Shown: positions 17,511 through 27,128, counted from the stretch's first letter. The stretch: 38,433 bases of DNA from an uncultured Hungatella sp. (GCA_949879025.1 CATLBO010000020.1:1-38433), one strand, 5' to 3'. Numbers and translations are program-made. The notes: a model not told the origin generated them from the sequence alone.

Positions 17511-20500
17511 TTATTCTTCATAGGAAGATTCGAAGTCCTCGAACATCTCCTCAGCGATGCGGTCTCCCTCATCATCGTCATCTTCCGCCTCTGCGTCTAC
17601 GTCCACCAGTTCACCGTCCTTAAATTCCTGCTCCTGATAGCCATAGCTGCCAAACGACTCTTCCTGCTCATAACGCCTCTCGCCCTCAATAATGGAACGC
17701 AGGTCTGTATCTCCGTAATCAATATTTTCCGTCAGCTCTACTTCCGTATTGTCATCCCGAAGTACTCTCACATCCAGTCCCAAAGACTGAAGTTCCTTCA
17801 AAAGCACTTTAAAGGACTCCGGAATACCTGGCTCCGGAATATTTTCCCCTTTAATAATGGCCTCATAGGTTTTTACACGTCCCGTTACATCATCTGACTT
17901 CACTGTCAGAATCTCCTGCAGCGTATAAGAAGCCCCATAAGCTTCCAGGGCCCAAACCTCCATTTCACCAAAACGCTGTCCGCCGAATTGCGCCTTGCCG
18001 CCTAAAGGCTGCTGGGTAACCAATGCATATGGTCCCGTAGAGCGAGCATGAATCTTATCATCTACCAGATGGTGAAGTTTCAGATAATGCATGTGTCCGA
18101 TGGTTACCGGACTGTCAAAAAATTCTCCGGTTCTGCCGTCGCGAAGCCTTACCTTGCCGTCACGGCTCAAAGGAACCCCTTTCCAAAGCTCTCTGTGATC
18201 CAGATGATCGCCCAGATACTCCATAACTTCCGGCTTTAACGTTTCTTTATATTTCTCCTGGAATTCTTCCCAGGAAGAATTCACATAATCATTGGCCACA
18301 TCCAGCGTGTCCATAATATCAATCTCATTGGCCCCGTCAAATACAGGCGTTGCAATGTTAAATCCAAGAGCCTTTGCTGCCAGACTCAAGTGAATCTCCA
18401 GCACCTGCCCGATATTCATACGGGAAGGCACGCCTAAGGGATTCAGCACAATATCCAGAGGGCGCCCATTTGGCAGAAACGGCATGTCTTCCACTGGAAG
18501 CACTCTGGAAACAACACCCTTGTTTCCGTGACGGCCTGCCATCTTGTCGCCTACGGAAATCTTTCTCTTCTGGGCAATGTAGATGCGGACAGTCTCATTC
18601 ACACCCGGAGACAGCTCGTCACCATTCTCTCTGACGAATACCTTGGCATCCACAATAATGCCGTAAGCCCCGTGAGGAACTTTCAGCGAAGTATCCCTTA
18701 CTTCTCTGGCCTTTTCGCCGAAAATAGCGCGGAGCAGCCTTTCTTCAGCAGTCAGTTCAGTCTCTCCCTTCGGGGTAACCTTGCCGACTAAAATATCTCC
18801 CGCACGAACCTCGGCCCCTATACGGATGATTCCCCGCTCATCCAGATCCTTCAAAGCGTCCTCGCCTACGCCAGGAACATCACGGGTAATTTCCTCCGGC
18901 CCAAGCTTTGTATCGCGGGCTTCCGCCTCGTATTCCTCAATATGCACAGACGTATAGACATCATCCTGCACCAGCCGCTCGCTCAGCAGAACAGCATCCT
19001 CATAGTTGTACCCTTCCCAAGTCATAAAGCCGATAAGAGGATTCTTCCCCAGAGCAATTTCTCCGTTCTGGGTGCTGGGACCATCTGCAATAACCTCGCC
19101 TGCCATCACATGATTTCCCTTAAATACAATCGGTTTCTGATTGTAGCAGTTAGACTGGTTGCTTCTCTTAAACTTAGTCAGACGGTACACGTCTTTTCCG
19201 CCGTCTAAATCCCTCTTTACAATAATTTCATTGGATGCAGATCTCTCCACTACGCCTGCATGCTTAGCCACCACGCAAACACCGGAATCTACCGCTGCCT
19301 TGGCTTCCATTCCGGTCCCCACCGCCGGCGCTTCCGTATTCAGAAGGGGAACTGCCTGGCGCTGCATGTTCGATCCCATAAGGGCACGGTTGGCATCATC
19401 GTTCTCCAGGAACGGAATCATGGAGGTAGCTACGGAGAATACCATCTTCGGAGATACGTCCATCAGATCAATATTCTTCTTCTGGAACTCAGAAGTCTCT
19501 TCACGGAAACGGCCTGAAACATTATTGCGGACAAAATGCCCGTTTTCATCCAGCGGAGTATTAGCCTGAGCTACCACAAAGTTGTCTTCCTCATCCGCAG
19601 TCAGATATACTACTTCATCCGTTACTCTGGGGTTGGCCGGATCTGACTTATCAACGATACGATACGGCGCTTCCACAAAGCCATACTCATTCACTCTGGC
19701 ATAAGTGGCCAAAGAGTTAATCAGACCGATGTTTGGGCCTTCAGGAGTTTCAATAGGGCACATACGGCCATAATGGGTGTAGTGAACATCACGGACTTCA
19801 AATCCGGCGCGCTCTCTGGACAGACCGCCGGGCCCCAGAGCAGACAGACGCCTTTTATGGGTCAGTTCAGCCAGCGGGTTATTCTGATCCATAAACTGGG
19901 ACAGCTGGGAGCTTCCAAAGAACTCCTTCACCGCTGCCGTCACCGGCTTTATATTAAGCAGAGACTGAGGAGTAAGTCCATCCATATCTGGAGTCGTCAT
20001 ACGCTCCCGCACCACTCTCTCCATACGGGAAAGGCCAATGCGGTACTGATTCTGAAGCAGCTCCCCTACGGCGCGGATTCTTCGGTTGCCCAAATGGTCA
20101 ATGTCATCCGCCGTACCAATCTGCTCCTCCAAATGCATATTATAATTAATGGATGCAAGAATATCCTCTTTTGTAATATGCTTGGGCACCAGCTCGCTTA
20201 CGCTTCTGCGGACAGCGGCTTTCAGTTCCGCCTCATCGCCGCCAAATTCTGCCAGGATATTCTGCAGCACAGGATAATATACTAACTCTGTAACTTCCGC
20301 TTCTGCCGGATCAAAGTTCACATAGCGGGACAGATCCACCATCATATTGGAAAGGATCTTCTCGTTCCGCTCAACTCCCTGAATCCACACAAAGGGAATC
20401 CCGGCGTTCTGAATATCTTCTGCCAGATTTTTGTCCACAGCGGTTCCCGCCTCTGCCAGAATCTCACCTGTGGCCTGATCCACCACGTCTTCTGCCAGAG

Positions 20501-21377
20501 TGTGGCCGGCAAGGCGGTTTTTAAATGCCAGTTTTTTATTAAATTTGTAACGCCCTACTTTAGCAAGATCATATCTTCTTGGGTCAAAGAACATACTGTC
20601 AAGCAGGCTCTTGGCGCTGTCCACCGATAACGGCTCGCCAGGGCGGATCTTTTTATATAATTCCAGAAGACCATCCTCATAATTGTCGGACACATCCTTT
20701 GTAAAGCTGGCCAGAAGTTTTGGCTCCTCACCGAACATATCGATAATCTCTGCATTTGTTCCGTATCCAAGGGCGCGGATGAGAACGGTCACCGGTACTT
20801 TTCTGGTTCTGTCAACACGGACATAAAAGATGTCATTGGAGTCCGTCTCGTATTCCAGCCATGCACCTCGGTTGGGGATCACCGTGCAGGTATACAACTC
20901 CTTGCCAATCTTATCATGTCCAATGCCGTAATAAATACCTGGGGAACGTACTAACTGGCTGACAATGACGCGCTCCGCTCCATTTATAACGAAGGAGCCA
21001 GTATCTGTCATAAGCGGAAGGTCGCCCATAAAGATTTCGTGTTCATTGATCTCATCCTTGTCTTTGTTGCAAAGCCTTACCCTCACCTTCAACGGTGCTG
21101 CATAGGTAGCATCACGCTCTTTGCATTCTTCAATGGTATACTTGATATCATTTTTACATAGTGTAAAATCAACGAACTCCAAACTCAAGTGGCCTGCGAA
21201 ATCCGAGATTGGAGAGATGTCCCGAAAGACTTCTTTCAAACCCTCATCAAGGAACCACTGATAGGAGTCTTTCTGAATCTCTATCAGATTTGGCATCTCA
21301 AGAACTTCTTTCTGCCTTGAGAAGCTCATTCTAAAGCTTTTCCCTGCTGTTACAGGACGCATTCTGCTTTTCTCCAT
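17511..21377 (-). CDS. rpoB: RNA polymerase subunit beta
   Basis: A 1288-residue subunit. I place the start at the ATG 21377 ([20 protein letters not shown]), because GGGGTGAG lies about seven bases upstream; an in-frame GTG at 21389 overlaps that site. The rifampicin region ([20 protein letters not shown], then [11 protein letters not shown]) shows the sensitive-type residues. The fork and beta-beta-prime interface blocks ([25 protein letters not shown]) are intact. The C-terminal tail from about residue 1240 is strongly acidic. Unusually, the rplJ-rplL pair that precedes rpoB in many bacteria is absent; rpoB is first behind its own promoter and is preceded by a divergent gene. Confidence 0.99.
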   Translation of the reverse strand: MEKSRMRPVTAGKSFRMSFSRQKEVLEMPNLIEIQKDSYQWFLDEGLKEVFRDISPISDFAGHLSLEFVDFTLCKNDIKYTIEECKERDATYAAPLKVRVRLCNKDKDEINEHEIFMGDLPLMTDTGSFVINGAERVIVSQLVRSPGIYYGIGHDKIGKELYTCTVIPNRGAWLEYETDSNDIFYVRVDRTRKVPVTVLIRALGYGTNAEIIDMFGEEPKLLASFTKDVSDNYEDGLLELYKKIRPGEPLSVDSAKSLLDSMFFDPRRYDLAKVGRYKFNKKLAFKNRLAGHTLAEDVVDQATGEILAEAGTAVDKNLAEDIQNAGIPFVWIQGVERNEKILSNMMVDLSRYVNFDPAEAEVTELVYYPVLQNILAEFGGDEAELKAAVRRSVSELVPKHITKEDILASINYNMHLEEQIGTADDIDHLGNRRIRAVGELLQNQYRIGLSRMERVVRERMTTPDMDGLTPQSLLNIKPVTAAVKEFFGSSQLSQFMDQNNPLAELTHKRRLSALGPGGLSRERAGFEVRDVHYTHYGRMCPIETPEGPNIGLINSLATYARVNEYGFVEAPYRIVDKSDPANPRVTDEVVYLTADEEDNFVVAQANTPLDENGHFVRNNVSGRFREETSEFQKKNIDLMDVSPKMVFSVATSMIPFLENDDANRALMGSNMQRQAVPLLNTEAPAVGTGMEAKAAVDSGVCVVAKHAGVVERSASNEIIVKRDLDGGKDVYRLTKFKRSNQSNCYNQKPIVFKGNHVMAGEVIADGPSTQNGEIALGKNPLIGFMTWEGYNYEDAVLLSERLVQDDVYTSVHIEEYEAEARDTKLGPEEITRDVPGVGEDALKDLDERGIIRIGAEVRAGDILVGKVTPKGETELTAEERLLRAIFGEKAREVRDTSLKVPHGAYGIIVDAKVFVRENGDELSPGVNETVRIYIAQKRKISVGDKMAGRHGNKGVVSRVLPVEDMPFLPNGRPLDIVLNPLGVPSRMNIGQVLEIHLSLAAKALGFNIATPVFDGANEIDIMDTLDVANDYVNSSWEEFQEKYKETLKPEVMEYLGDHLDHRELWKGVPLSRDGKVRLRDGRTGEFFDSPVTIGHMHYLKLHHLVDDKIHARSTGPYALVTQQPLGGKAQFGGQRFGEMEVWALEAYGASYTLQEILTVKSDDVTGRVKTYEAIIKGENIPEPGIPESFKVLLKELQSLGLDVRVLRDDNTEVELTENIDYGDTDLRSIIEGERRYEQEESFGSYGYQEQEFKDGELVDVDAEAEDDDDEGDRIAEEMFEDFESSYEE

Positions 21378-21463
21378 TAGACGTCTCACCCCTGTTTTCT
21401 TTCATTCTGATTTTGGGCATACTGGTGCCATTAATGCACAAGCGGCCCAATAGTGCAATTTCC

Positions 21464-21492
21464 ATCTTATCATAGCGAATTAGGCGTGTCAA
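21464..21492 (-). promoter_or_regulatory. Promoter of rpoBC
   Basis: On the minus strand TTGACA (21487-21492), 17 bases, TAAGAT (21464-21469). The leader to rpoB is about 80 bases. Confidence 0.8.
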
Positions 21493-21522
21493 GCTTTTTT
21501 CCTGGATTTTTGCCGCTTCCTG

Positions 21523-21551
21523 TTGCCTTTTTTCTCAATCAATGATATACT
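21523..21551 (+). promoter_or_regulatory. Promoter of the small membrane protein gene
   Basis: TTGCCT (21523-21528), 17 bases, TATACT (21546-21551). Its -35 is only 30 bases from the divergent rpoB -35, so the two promoters may affect each other. Confidence 0.55.
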
Positions 21552-21597
21552 ATACAGTATCTATTCCCAAAAAGACTTATATCGGAGGTATTTCCAG

Positions 21598-22056
21598 GTG
21601 AACACAATTTTAAATGTACTGCTGGTCGTTCTTATTATAGTAGCCGCAGCTTTGGTTATTCTGTATTTTATGGGACGAAAGCTGGAGAAACGCCAGGTAG
21701 AACAGCAAGATATGCTGGAGGCTGCCGCACAAACTGTCTCCATGCTGATTATTGACAAGAAAAAGATGAAGATTAAAGATGCCTCTCTTCCCAAGATCGT
21801 TTATGAGCAGACCCCCAAGTACCTGCGCTGGGCCAAAGTCCCCATCGTTAAGGCAAAGGTTGGCCCCAGGGTCATGACCCTTCTTGCTGACGAAAAGGTA
21901 TTTGCCGTTCTTCCTCTGAAAACAGAGGTCAAAGCTGTTGTAAGCGGCATCTACATAACGCAGCTTAAAAGCGTCCGCGGCGGTGCAGTACCCGCTCCCC
22001 CCAAGAAGAAAGGATTTTTTTCCAGATTTAAGAAGGACAAGAATAATAAGATATAA
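21598..22056 (+). CDS. Conserved-looking small membrane protein of unknown function
   Basis: I do not recognise this 152-residue protein. It starts at a GTG (21598) with CGGAGG nine bases upstream; the longer reading from 21523 would begin inside the promoter. One membrane helix (about residues 5-25, LLVVLIIVAAALVILYFMG) is followed by a charged stretch, then a compact cytoplasmic domain with a run of Val/Ile/Lys-rich strands (PIVKAKVGPRVMTLLADEKVF, broken by turns, then AVLPLKTEVKAVVSGIYI). It ends in a basic tail PAPPKKKGFFSRFKKDK. The topology suggests a single-pass anchor with an inside domain. It is monocistronic, divergent from rpoB and closed by a terminator. Codon pattern and ribosome binding site say it is real; no function is offered. 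Confidence 0.75.
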   Translation: MNTILNVLLVVLIIVAAALVILYFMGRKLEKRQVEQQDMLEAAAQTVSMLIIDKKKMKIKDASLPKIVYEQTPKYLRWAKVPIVKAKVGPRVMTLLADEKVFAVLPLKTEVKAVVSGIYITQLKSVRGGAVPAPPKKKGFFSRFKKDKNNKI

Positions 22057-22061
22057 TCATT

Positions 22062-22091
22062 ATCCCAGCCAGATACGAGGCTGGGATTTTT
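22062..22091. terminator. Terminator between convergent genes (small membrane protein and DUF1934 gene)
   Basis: ATCCCAGCC (22062-22070), 8-base loop, GGCTGGGAT (22079-22087), then TTTT. The stem is perfect and may work in both directions. Confidence 0.85.
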
Positions 22092-22107
22092 CTGTGTCCC
22101 TTACAGT

Positions 22108-22554
22108 TCAGTCTGACTGTGTTCCTGCTGGCAGCATATCAGCCTTTCTATCTTCCAAAAAAACAACTGTAACCTTTATGCGGTTATCTGATATATGAAT
22201 ATTGCCATGATATAGGGAATACTCTGCCTCTGCTTCCAGGAAGCGTTCTTCCTCCCGCACCCGAAACTCATGGGTCATAATCTCCAGCAGCAGCCTGCCT
22301 GCCGAAGCTCCGTAAAGCGTACAGCATCTCCTTCCTTTTTCAAAATCCATAGCATTCCCGCCGTCTGCCTCTGTCACCGTCATGGAAGTCCCTGTAATCT
22401 TAATGCGTTTTGCTATACTTTCCCCGTGGCGCCATATGATGTAATGCTTTCCTTTTCTTATATAGTGATCACCCAGTCCGGCTTCATCAACAGGCTCCTG
22501 TTCCCCATCCATACTCCGGATGCCTTTTATGGCAATCCTTACCTTATTGCCCAT
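22108..22554 (-). CDS. DUF1934 (YwiB-like) beta-barrel protein
   Basis: A 148-residue protein I assign to DUF1934, the family of B. subtilis YwiB. Supporting features are the N-terminal V-R-I-A-I-KG-I strand, HYIIWRHGE, IKITGTSMTV and the late G-RLLLEIMTHEF block followed by LEAEAEYSLYHGN. These alternating strands fit a small calycin-like barrel. The biochemical role of the family is unknown. It follows murI by 30 bases on the same strand and probably shares its transcript. GAGGGC precedes the ATG. Family assignment is from memory of the motif order, not from a profile search. Confidence 0.75.
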   Translation of the reverse strand: MGNKVRIAIKGIRSMDGEQEPVDEAGLGDHYIRKGKHYIIWRHGESIAKRIKITGTSMTVTEADGGNAMDFEKGRRCCTLYGASAGRLLLEIMTHEFRVREEERFLEAEAEYSLYHGNIHISDNRIKVTVVFLEDRKADMLPAGTQSD

Positions 22555-22584
22555 GATGCCCTCTTTTCTGTATCGTTTTCCTTG

Positions 22585-23406
22585 TTAATACTCCTCTACA
22601 TGGATCTTTTTTGTCTCTCTGACTTCGTTGGGCAGAATAGATGTGGCAAATGCCGTAAATTTTTCTGCCAGATCGCTGACATAAAACTGGTATTTTCCCT
22701 CTCTGCAGCCTGCCTCTCTTTCACAGGTCAGATTTTTTTCTTTTAAAAGTTCCTTCAGTTCGATTGCTGTCTCATAAGCCGGATTTACCAAAGTCACTTC
22801 CTCCCCCATAATACGCCCCAGTGTAGAACGGATCAGCGGATAATGAGTGCATCCCAGAACTAATGTATCAATAAATCTTCCTTTCAGCACTGATAAATAC
22901 CTGGATGCAATTTCATCTGTAACGGTATCATGGAGAAGTCCCTCTTCCACCAAAGGAACAAATAAAGGGCAGGCTTTTACCGAGACTTCTATATCCGAAC
23001 GCATCTGTTTCATCACATCCGTATAAATGCCGCTGCTGATGGTGCCCTCCGTTCCGATTACGCCTATCTTCCCATTGCGGGTACTGCAGACTGCCGTCCT
23101 GGCCCCTGGACGGATTACCCCTATAATCGGAATATCCAGTTCTCTTTCCACAGTCTCAAGTGCATATGCGCTGGCAGTATTGCAGGCTATCACAATGGCC
23201 TTAACCTCTTTTGTCACAAGAAACCTGATAATCTGTCTGGAATAACGGAGAACTGTATCCTGAGATTTGCTTCCGTAAGGCAGTCTTGCCGTATCTCCGA
23301 AATAAATAATCCTTTCCTCCGGCATCTGGCGCATAATTTCTCTCGCTACAGTCAATCCGCCGACTCCAGAGTCAAAAACTCCAATGGGGGCATTTCTGTC
23401 CATCAT
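22585..23406 (-). CDS. murI: Glutamate racemase
   Basis: A 273-residue enzyme making D-glutamate for peptidoglycan. The N-terminus carries IGVFDSGVGGLTV. The two catalytic cysteines are Cys75 (VIACNTASA) and Cys186 (VLGCTHYPLI), each in its standard block. Two ATGs stand side by side (23406 and 23403): GGGAGG is five bases from the first and eight from the second, so the true start may be the second, one residue shorter. It is transcribed away from spoIIR; an extended -10 (TG-N-TATAAT) lies in the 103-base gap. Confidence 0.97.
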   Translation of the reverse strand: MMDRNAPIGVFDSGVGGLTVAREIMRQMPEERIIYFGDTARLPYGSKSQDTVLRYSRQIIRFLVTKEVKAIVIACNTASAYALETVERELDIPIIGVIRPGARTAVCSTRNGKIGVIGTEGTISSGIYTDVMKQMRSDIEVSVKACPLFVPLVEEGLLHDTVTDEIASRYLSVLKGRFIDTLVLGCTHYPLIRSTLGRIMGEEVTLVNPAYETAIELKELLKEKNLTCEREAGCREGKYQFYVSDLAEKFTAFATSILPNEVRETKKIHVEEY

Positions 23407-23446
23407 GGCTTCCTCCCTGTTGCTTTCCTGATTTTAATAAAGGTAC

Positions 23447-23475
23447 GTTTAATTATAGCATATATGGATACAATT
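23447..23475 (+). promoter_or_regulatory. Sigma-F-like promoter candidate for spoIIR
   Basis: GTTTA (23447-23451), 14 bases, GGATACAATT (23466-23475). The -10 matches the sigma-F pattern GGNRANAMTW at every constrained position but one; the spacer is one base short of the usual 15. SpoIIR is a classic sigma-F target, which supports the reading. Confidence 0.45.
23452..23460 (-). promoter_or_regulatory. murI: Extended -10 promoter of murI
   Basis: On the minus strand TGCTATAAT, an extended -10 element with no good -35. It overlaps the region of the divergent sporulation promoter. Confidence 0.5.
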
Positions 23476-23509
23476 ACCAGTAGAAAACAAAAAGGAGTGT
23501 TAATAAATC

Positions 23510-24130
23510 ATGAAATACCAGAAAACCCTGCTTATGTCTGCCTCTTGCTTTCTTCTTGCAATTCTGTGCGCCGTTTTATGGGGATACCAGAAAGACGAAA
23601 GCATGGCGCAGCGAATTGCCCCAAATATCCTGCGTTTTCATGTGCTGGCTAACTCCAACAGCGGCAAAGATCAGCAGATGAAAAACGAAGTTAAATCATT
23701 GATCCTGGAGTCTCTGCACTCCTGTCCCGCATCCTCCAAAGAAGAACTTTCTACCTATATAAATGAACACAAAGAAGAGCTTGAAAATCAGGCCAATCTT
23801 TATCTGTCCCAATATGGCTGCGGCTATCATGCCGCCATCAATATAACAAAAGCTTATTTCCCTTCCAAAGCCTATGGTGATCTGGTGCTTCCCTGCGGAA
23901 CCTATGACACGGTTCAGGTTAGGCTTGGACAGGCACGGGGAAGGAACTGGTGGTGTGTCCTTTACCCCAAACTTTGTTTTATTGATGCCACCCACAGCAT
24001 CCTTCCTGAAGAATCCAGACAGGAACTAAAATGCCTTTTGTCAGAAGAGGATTATCTGGCGCTGTTTGAAAGGCCGTCACAGATTCACATAAAACTGAAA
24101 TTGCTTCAGTATTTCGACAGTACTCCATAA
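23510..24130 (+). CDS. spoIIR: Stage II sporulation protein R
   Basis: A 206-residue exported signalling protein. In the forespore it is made under sigma-F and sent across the intermembrane space to trigger SpoIIGA to process pro-sigma-E in the mother cell. Residues 6-24 form the signal/anchor helix. The family block RFHVLANSNSGKDQQMKNEV (about 42-61) and the later FPSKAYGDLVLPCGTYD and GRNWWCVLYPKLCF segments are diagnostic. Length is normal. AAGGAG lies 12 bases before the ATG, a rather long spacing. Its presence shows that the organism belongs to an endospore-forming lineage. Confidence 0.96.
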   Translation: MKYQKTLLMSASCFLLAILCAVLWGYQKDESMAQRIAPNILRFHVLANSNSGKDQQMKNEVKSLILESLHSCPASSKEELSTYINEHKEELENQANLYLSQYGCGYHAAINITKAYFPSKAYGDLVLPCGTYDTVQVRLGQARGRNWWCVLYPKLCFIDATHSILPEESRQELKCLLSEEDYLALFERPSQIHIKLKLLQYFDSTP

Positions 24131-24208
24131 CCGGATAATGTTATGATAAGCATTGCAGTTATAGCTGCTTACAAAAACACTTTTCAAAAAACAAAGGAGG
24201 AAATGAAC

Positions 24209-25054
24209 ATGAACTACAATTTAACTGAGCACGAAATGAAGGCAGTCAGGCAGATCGAAGGCTTCCGCCAGTGGCTGGAAGAACACATCCGGGCAGAAAA
24301 TACTGTTCTCGCTTACACATCTGCAGTCAGACAGTTCTTTTCAATGTATGAGCAGCCGGACTCTGACACGCTGCAGCTGTACAAATGTTTTCTTTTAGAA
24401 AATTATAAGCCCCAGACTGTCAACCAACGCATACGGGCCTTAAACTGTTACATGGAATATCAGAACTTGTCTGTGCCGCCTATTGCCATGCTGCGGATGC
24501 AGCAAAAGACTTATGTGGAAAATGTTGTCAGCCAGGCTGACTATGAATATCTAAAACGTTGTCTGGTGCGGGACGGCAATCATCTTTACTATTTTCTTAT
24601 CCGGTTTATGGCTGCCACAGGCGTACGGGTCAGCGAGCTGGTGCAGATCCGGACAGAAAATGTGGAAGCAGGCTGGTTAAACCTCTATTCCAAGGGAAAT
24701 AAAAGCCGCCGTGTTTACATACCAAAATCTCTTCAAAATGATACGCTTGGCTGGATAGCCCGTGAAGAGCACCCTCCTGGCCTTCTGTTTCTCAACCGTT
24801 TCGGAGACCCTGTAACCCCTGCTGCCATCCGGGGACAGCTCCGCAAATTCTCATTTCTTTATGGTTTAAACCCTGCAGTGCTCCATCCTCATTCATTCCG
24901 CCACCGTTTTGCCAAAAATTTCATTGAGGCCTGTGGTGACATTTCATTCCTGTCAGATCTTTTAGGACATCAAAGCATAGAAACCACCCGCATTTACCTT
25001 CACCGAAGCCGTGCAGAGCAGCAAATTATTGTCAATCAGGTTGTTAACTGGTAA
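24209..25054 (+). CDS. Tyrosine recombinase (XerC/D-like), first of tandem pair
   Basis: A 281-residue site-specific recombinase with all six catalytic residues: Arg140 (ATGVRVSEL), Lys162 (SKGNK), His228 and Arg231 (HSFRHRF), His254 (LGHQSIETT) and nucleophile Tyr263 (RIYLH). The N-terminal SAM-like core-binding domain spans about 12-90. The start at 24209 is preferred because AAAGGAGG is eight bases upstream of it, against two for the ATG at 24203. The next gene is a clear paralogue 14 bases downstream with the same domain layout, so the two are co-transcribed. Housekeeping XerC/XerD are rarely adjacent; such pairs can run mobile elements or DNA inversions. No phage or transposon genes surround them, so the target site is unknown. 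Confidence 0.9.
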   Translation: MNYNLTEHEMKAVRQIEGFRQWLEEHIRAENTVLAYTSAVRQFFSMYEQPDSDTLQLYKCFLLENYKPQTVNQRIRALNCYMEYQNLSVPPIAMLRMQQKTYVENVVSQADYEYLKRCLVRDGNHLYYFLIRFMAATGVRVSELVQIRTENVEAGWLNLYSKGNKSRRVYIPKSLQNDTLGWIAREEHPPGLLFLNRFGDPVTPAAIRGQLRKFSFLYGLNPAVLHPHSFRHRFAKNFIEACGDISFLSDLLGHQSIETTRIYLHRSRAEQQIIVNQVVNW

Positions 25055-25068
25055 GGGGGAAGATTTCT

Positions 25069-25887
25069 ATGAAACTATCTGCGGATTTCGAGGAATTTCG
25101 GTCTTATCTCCAGGAACATAAATTGTCTGACAACACGATTACTTCCTATATGGGAAGTGTACGCCTGTATGGAAGCCTGTATACCTCTGTTACCACTGCT
25201 TCAGCAAAGAAATACAGAGCATTTCTCATAAAAAATTATAAACCAGCCACTGTCAACCAGCGTATCTGCGGCTTTAATCACTTCCTGGATTATGCTGGAA
25301 AGCCCCAGTATAAGCTTCCGTCTGTCCGGCTGCAGAAACCCTCTTATCTTGATGCTGTTATTTCCAATAAAGATTACCTGTTGCTGAAACGCAGGCTAAG
25401 AAAAAACGGACCCGAATTATGGTTTTATGTAGTCTGGTTTCTGGGGGCAACAGGGGCAAGGGTCAGCGAGCTGTTAAAATTTAAGGTAGAGCATTTGTCT
25501 TCTGGTTATATGGATATGTATACCAAAGGAGGAAAAATGAGAAGAATTTATATTCCGGACACTTTATGCAGCGAAGCTTCTGCCTGGTGCCACCGCAGGG
25601 GGACTCCCAGCGGATATCTGTTCGTCAACCGCCGCGGAGAGCCAATGACGCCGCGAGGAGTCAATTATCAGCTGAAGCATTTTGCCAGATTGTACAAAAT
25701 CAATCCTGATACTGTCTATCCTCATTCATTCCGCCATCGGTTTGCCATTAATTTTCTCCAGAGATTTAATGATCTGGCTTTGCTTGCGGATCTGCTTGGA
25801 CACAATAACGTGGAAACCACTCGTATCTATCTGACCCGTTCCACGATCGAACAGCAAAAAATGATCGACAAAATAGTAACATGGTAG
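25069..25887 (+). CDS. Tyrosine recombinase (XerC/D-like), second of tandem pair
   Basis: A 272-residue recombinase, intact: Arg131 (ATGARVSEL), Lys153 (TKGGK), His219 and Arg222 (HSFRHRF), His245 (LGHNNVETT) and Tyr254 (RIYLT). It is clearly related to the upstream gene: both carry NYKP-x-TVNQRI in the core-binding domain, an HPHSFRHRFA-like block, and the same ending around EQQ...V-x-W. It starts 14 bases after the first stop with AAGGGGGA before the ATG. Both copies keep a full active site, which suggests that they act as a heterotetramer or on two sites rather than one being a dead copy. A long bidirectional terminator follows. Confidence 0.9.
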   Translation: MKLSADFEEFRSYLQEHKLSDNTITSYMGSVRLYGSLYTSVTTASAKKYRAFLIKNYKPATVNQRICGFNHFLDYAGKPQYKLPSVRLQKPSYLDAVISNKDYLLLKRRLRKNGPELWFYVVWFLGATGARVSELLKFKVEHLSSGYMDMYTKGGKMRRIYIPDTLCSEASAWCHRRGTPSGYLFVNRRGEPMTPRGVNYQLKHFARLYKINPDTVYPHSFRHRFAINFLQRFNDLALLADLLGHNNVETTRIYLTRSTIEQQKMIDKIVTW

Positions 25888-25904
25888 AATAATACCTGCA
25901 ATCG

Positions 25905-25956
25905 TAAAACAGGCTGCCGCCTTAGCAACATATTCTAAGTGCGTCAGCCTGTTTTA
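25905..25956. terminator. Bidirectional terminator between recombinase and efflux operons
   Basis: TAAAACAGGCTG (25905-25916) and CAGCCTGTTTTA (25945-25956) are a perfect 12-bp inverted repeat. The stem continues inward (CGC/GCG, then CTTAG/CTAAG) to a 9-base loop. The A and T runs are within the arms, so it can end transcripts from both sides. Confidence 0.8.
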
Positions 25957-25970
25957 TCAGTCTATCAGTC

Positions 25971-27128
25971 TCAGCCTCCGTTAGACTGGCCCTCCAGTCC
26001 CTGTATGATCCAGCCATAATTTTCTATGGCCTGGGTTAAGCTTAAAGCTGCCGTCCTGGCGGCTGCCTTCTGCTGAAGATATGCCATTTTCAGCTGGAGA
26101 TATTCTAACCGGCCCAGCATGCCCATCTGATATTTCAGCTCATTTCCGTTCATGGTAATCTGCGCTCCCTGAAATGCAGTATTCGCAGCTTCATAAGCAG
26201 TTCTGCTTTCCAATACAGTCTGATAAGATAATTCCAAGTCAGCCTTTACTTTTGCCTCTGTATCATCCATCAGCCGGAATTTTGCCGCTTTGTTGGCATC
26301 TCCTTTTGCCGATATCCCCCGCTGTTCAATCAATGTATAATTATTTCCAATGGCCTTTGCCAGATCGTTTTCCGGGTTCATCGCTTCAATTTTGGCAAAA
26401 TCCGGCTCCGGGATCTCTCCCAGCTGAACATCTGCATCATAATTCCAGCCAGTCATAATGCACATCTGCTGCCGAAGGCTTGTCATCTGGTCATCCAGTG
26501 CCTGAAGCTGTCCTCTGGCTGCCTGAAGGCTCTTTTCAGCTGCCTGTACGTCCGTATCAGTGGCCATCCCCAAGCTCCGCTGCGTGACGGTTGATTCATA
26601 TGCAGCCTGTGACAGCGCCACCGCCGTATCCAGTATCTCCCTGGAAGCCATAGCCTGATAGTATCCGTTCATCATCTGCTGAATGCCGGAAGTAGTCATC
26701 TTTTTTACCATGCTCAATTGGTGCCGGGTATTGTTATGTACGGAAGCAATCGCCTTGTCAAACTTCTCAGCTGCCCTGCGGTATTCTTTTGCGGCCTCCT
26801 GCATCACCTTATACATAACCGGATCAAGATCTTTTATATCCTTTGCATCAGATGTCATCTCTTCGGCGGATTTCCTCAATTCTCCGGCAGCCTCCTCAAG
26901 GGGCTTTGCATTGATTCCTATCTGTTCCACAATCTGCCGATAGGTGGGATTGTAATATTCCACCAGATCCCCTATCTCGCCATATTCCAGCACATTATCC
27001 TGAAGCCTTTCCCAGACCGCCTCATCCATTTGCTCCGGTTTCTCTGCCGCTGCATCGGCATAAAAAGGCATACTAAAAGCTAATGCCCCTGTCAGCCCCA
27101 GGGCTGCTGCCCATTTACAGGATCTCAT
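25971..27128 (-). CDS. TolC-like (outer membrane efflux family) protein, distal copy
   Basis: A 385-residue secreted protein with a Sec signal (about residues 1-27, ending ADAAA). Nearly all the rest is heptad-rich alpha-helix, as in the TolC/OEP family. The second helical hairpin contains SLGMATDTDVQAAEKSLQAA, the typical turn where a G-M/L-x-T-x-x-D starts a long helix, and the repeat near the C-terminus reads MGMLGRLEYLQLKMAYL. It is a paralogue of the gene just upstream (shared E-WERL-DNVLEY block and ENY-WII-G ending). Its ATG overlaps the upstream stop by one base, so translation is coupled. In Gram-negatives TolC forms the outer-membrane duct of RND pumps; in a monoderm its location and role are not clear. 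Confidence 0.8.
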   Translation of the reverse strand: MRSCKWAAALGLTGALAFSMPFYADAAAEKPEQMDEAVWERLQDNVLEYGEIGDLVEYYNPTYRQIVEQIGINAKPLEEAAGELRKSAEEMTSDAKDIKDLDPVMYKVMQEAAKEYRRAAEKFDKAIASVHNNTRHQLSMVKKMTTSGIQQMMNGYYQAMASREILDTAVALSQAAYESTVTQRSLGMATDTDVQAAEKSLQAARGQLQALDDQMTSLRQQMCIMTGWNYDADVQLGEIPEPDFAKIEAMNPENDLAKAIGNNYTLIEQRGISAKGDANKAAKFRLMDDTEAKVKADLELSYQTVLESRTAYEAANTAFQGAQITMNGNELKYQMGMLGRLEYLQLKMAYLQQKAAARTAALSLTQAIENYGWIIQGLEGQSNGG

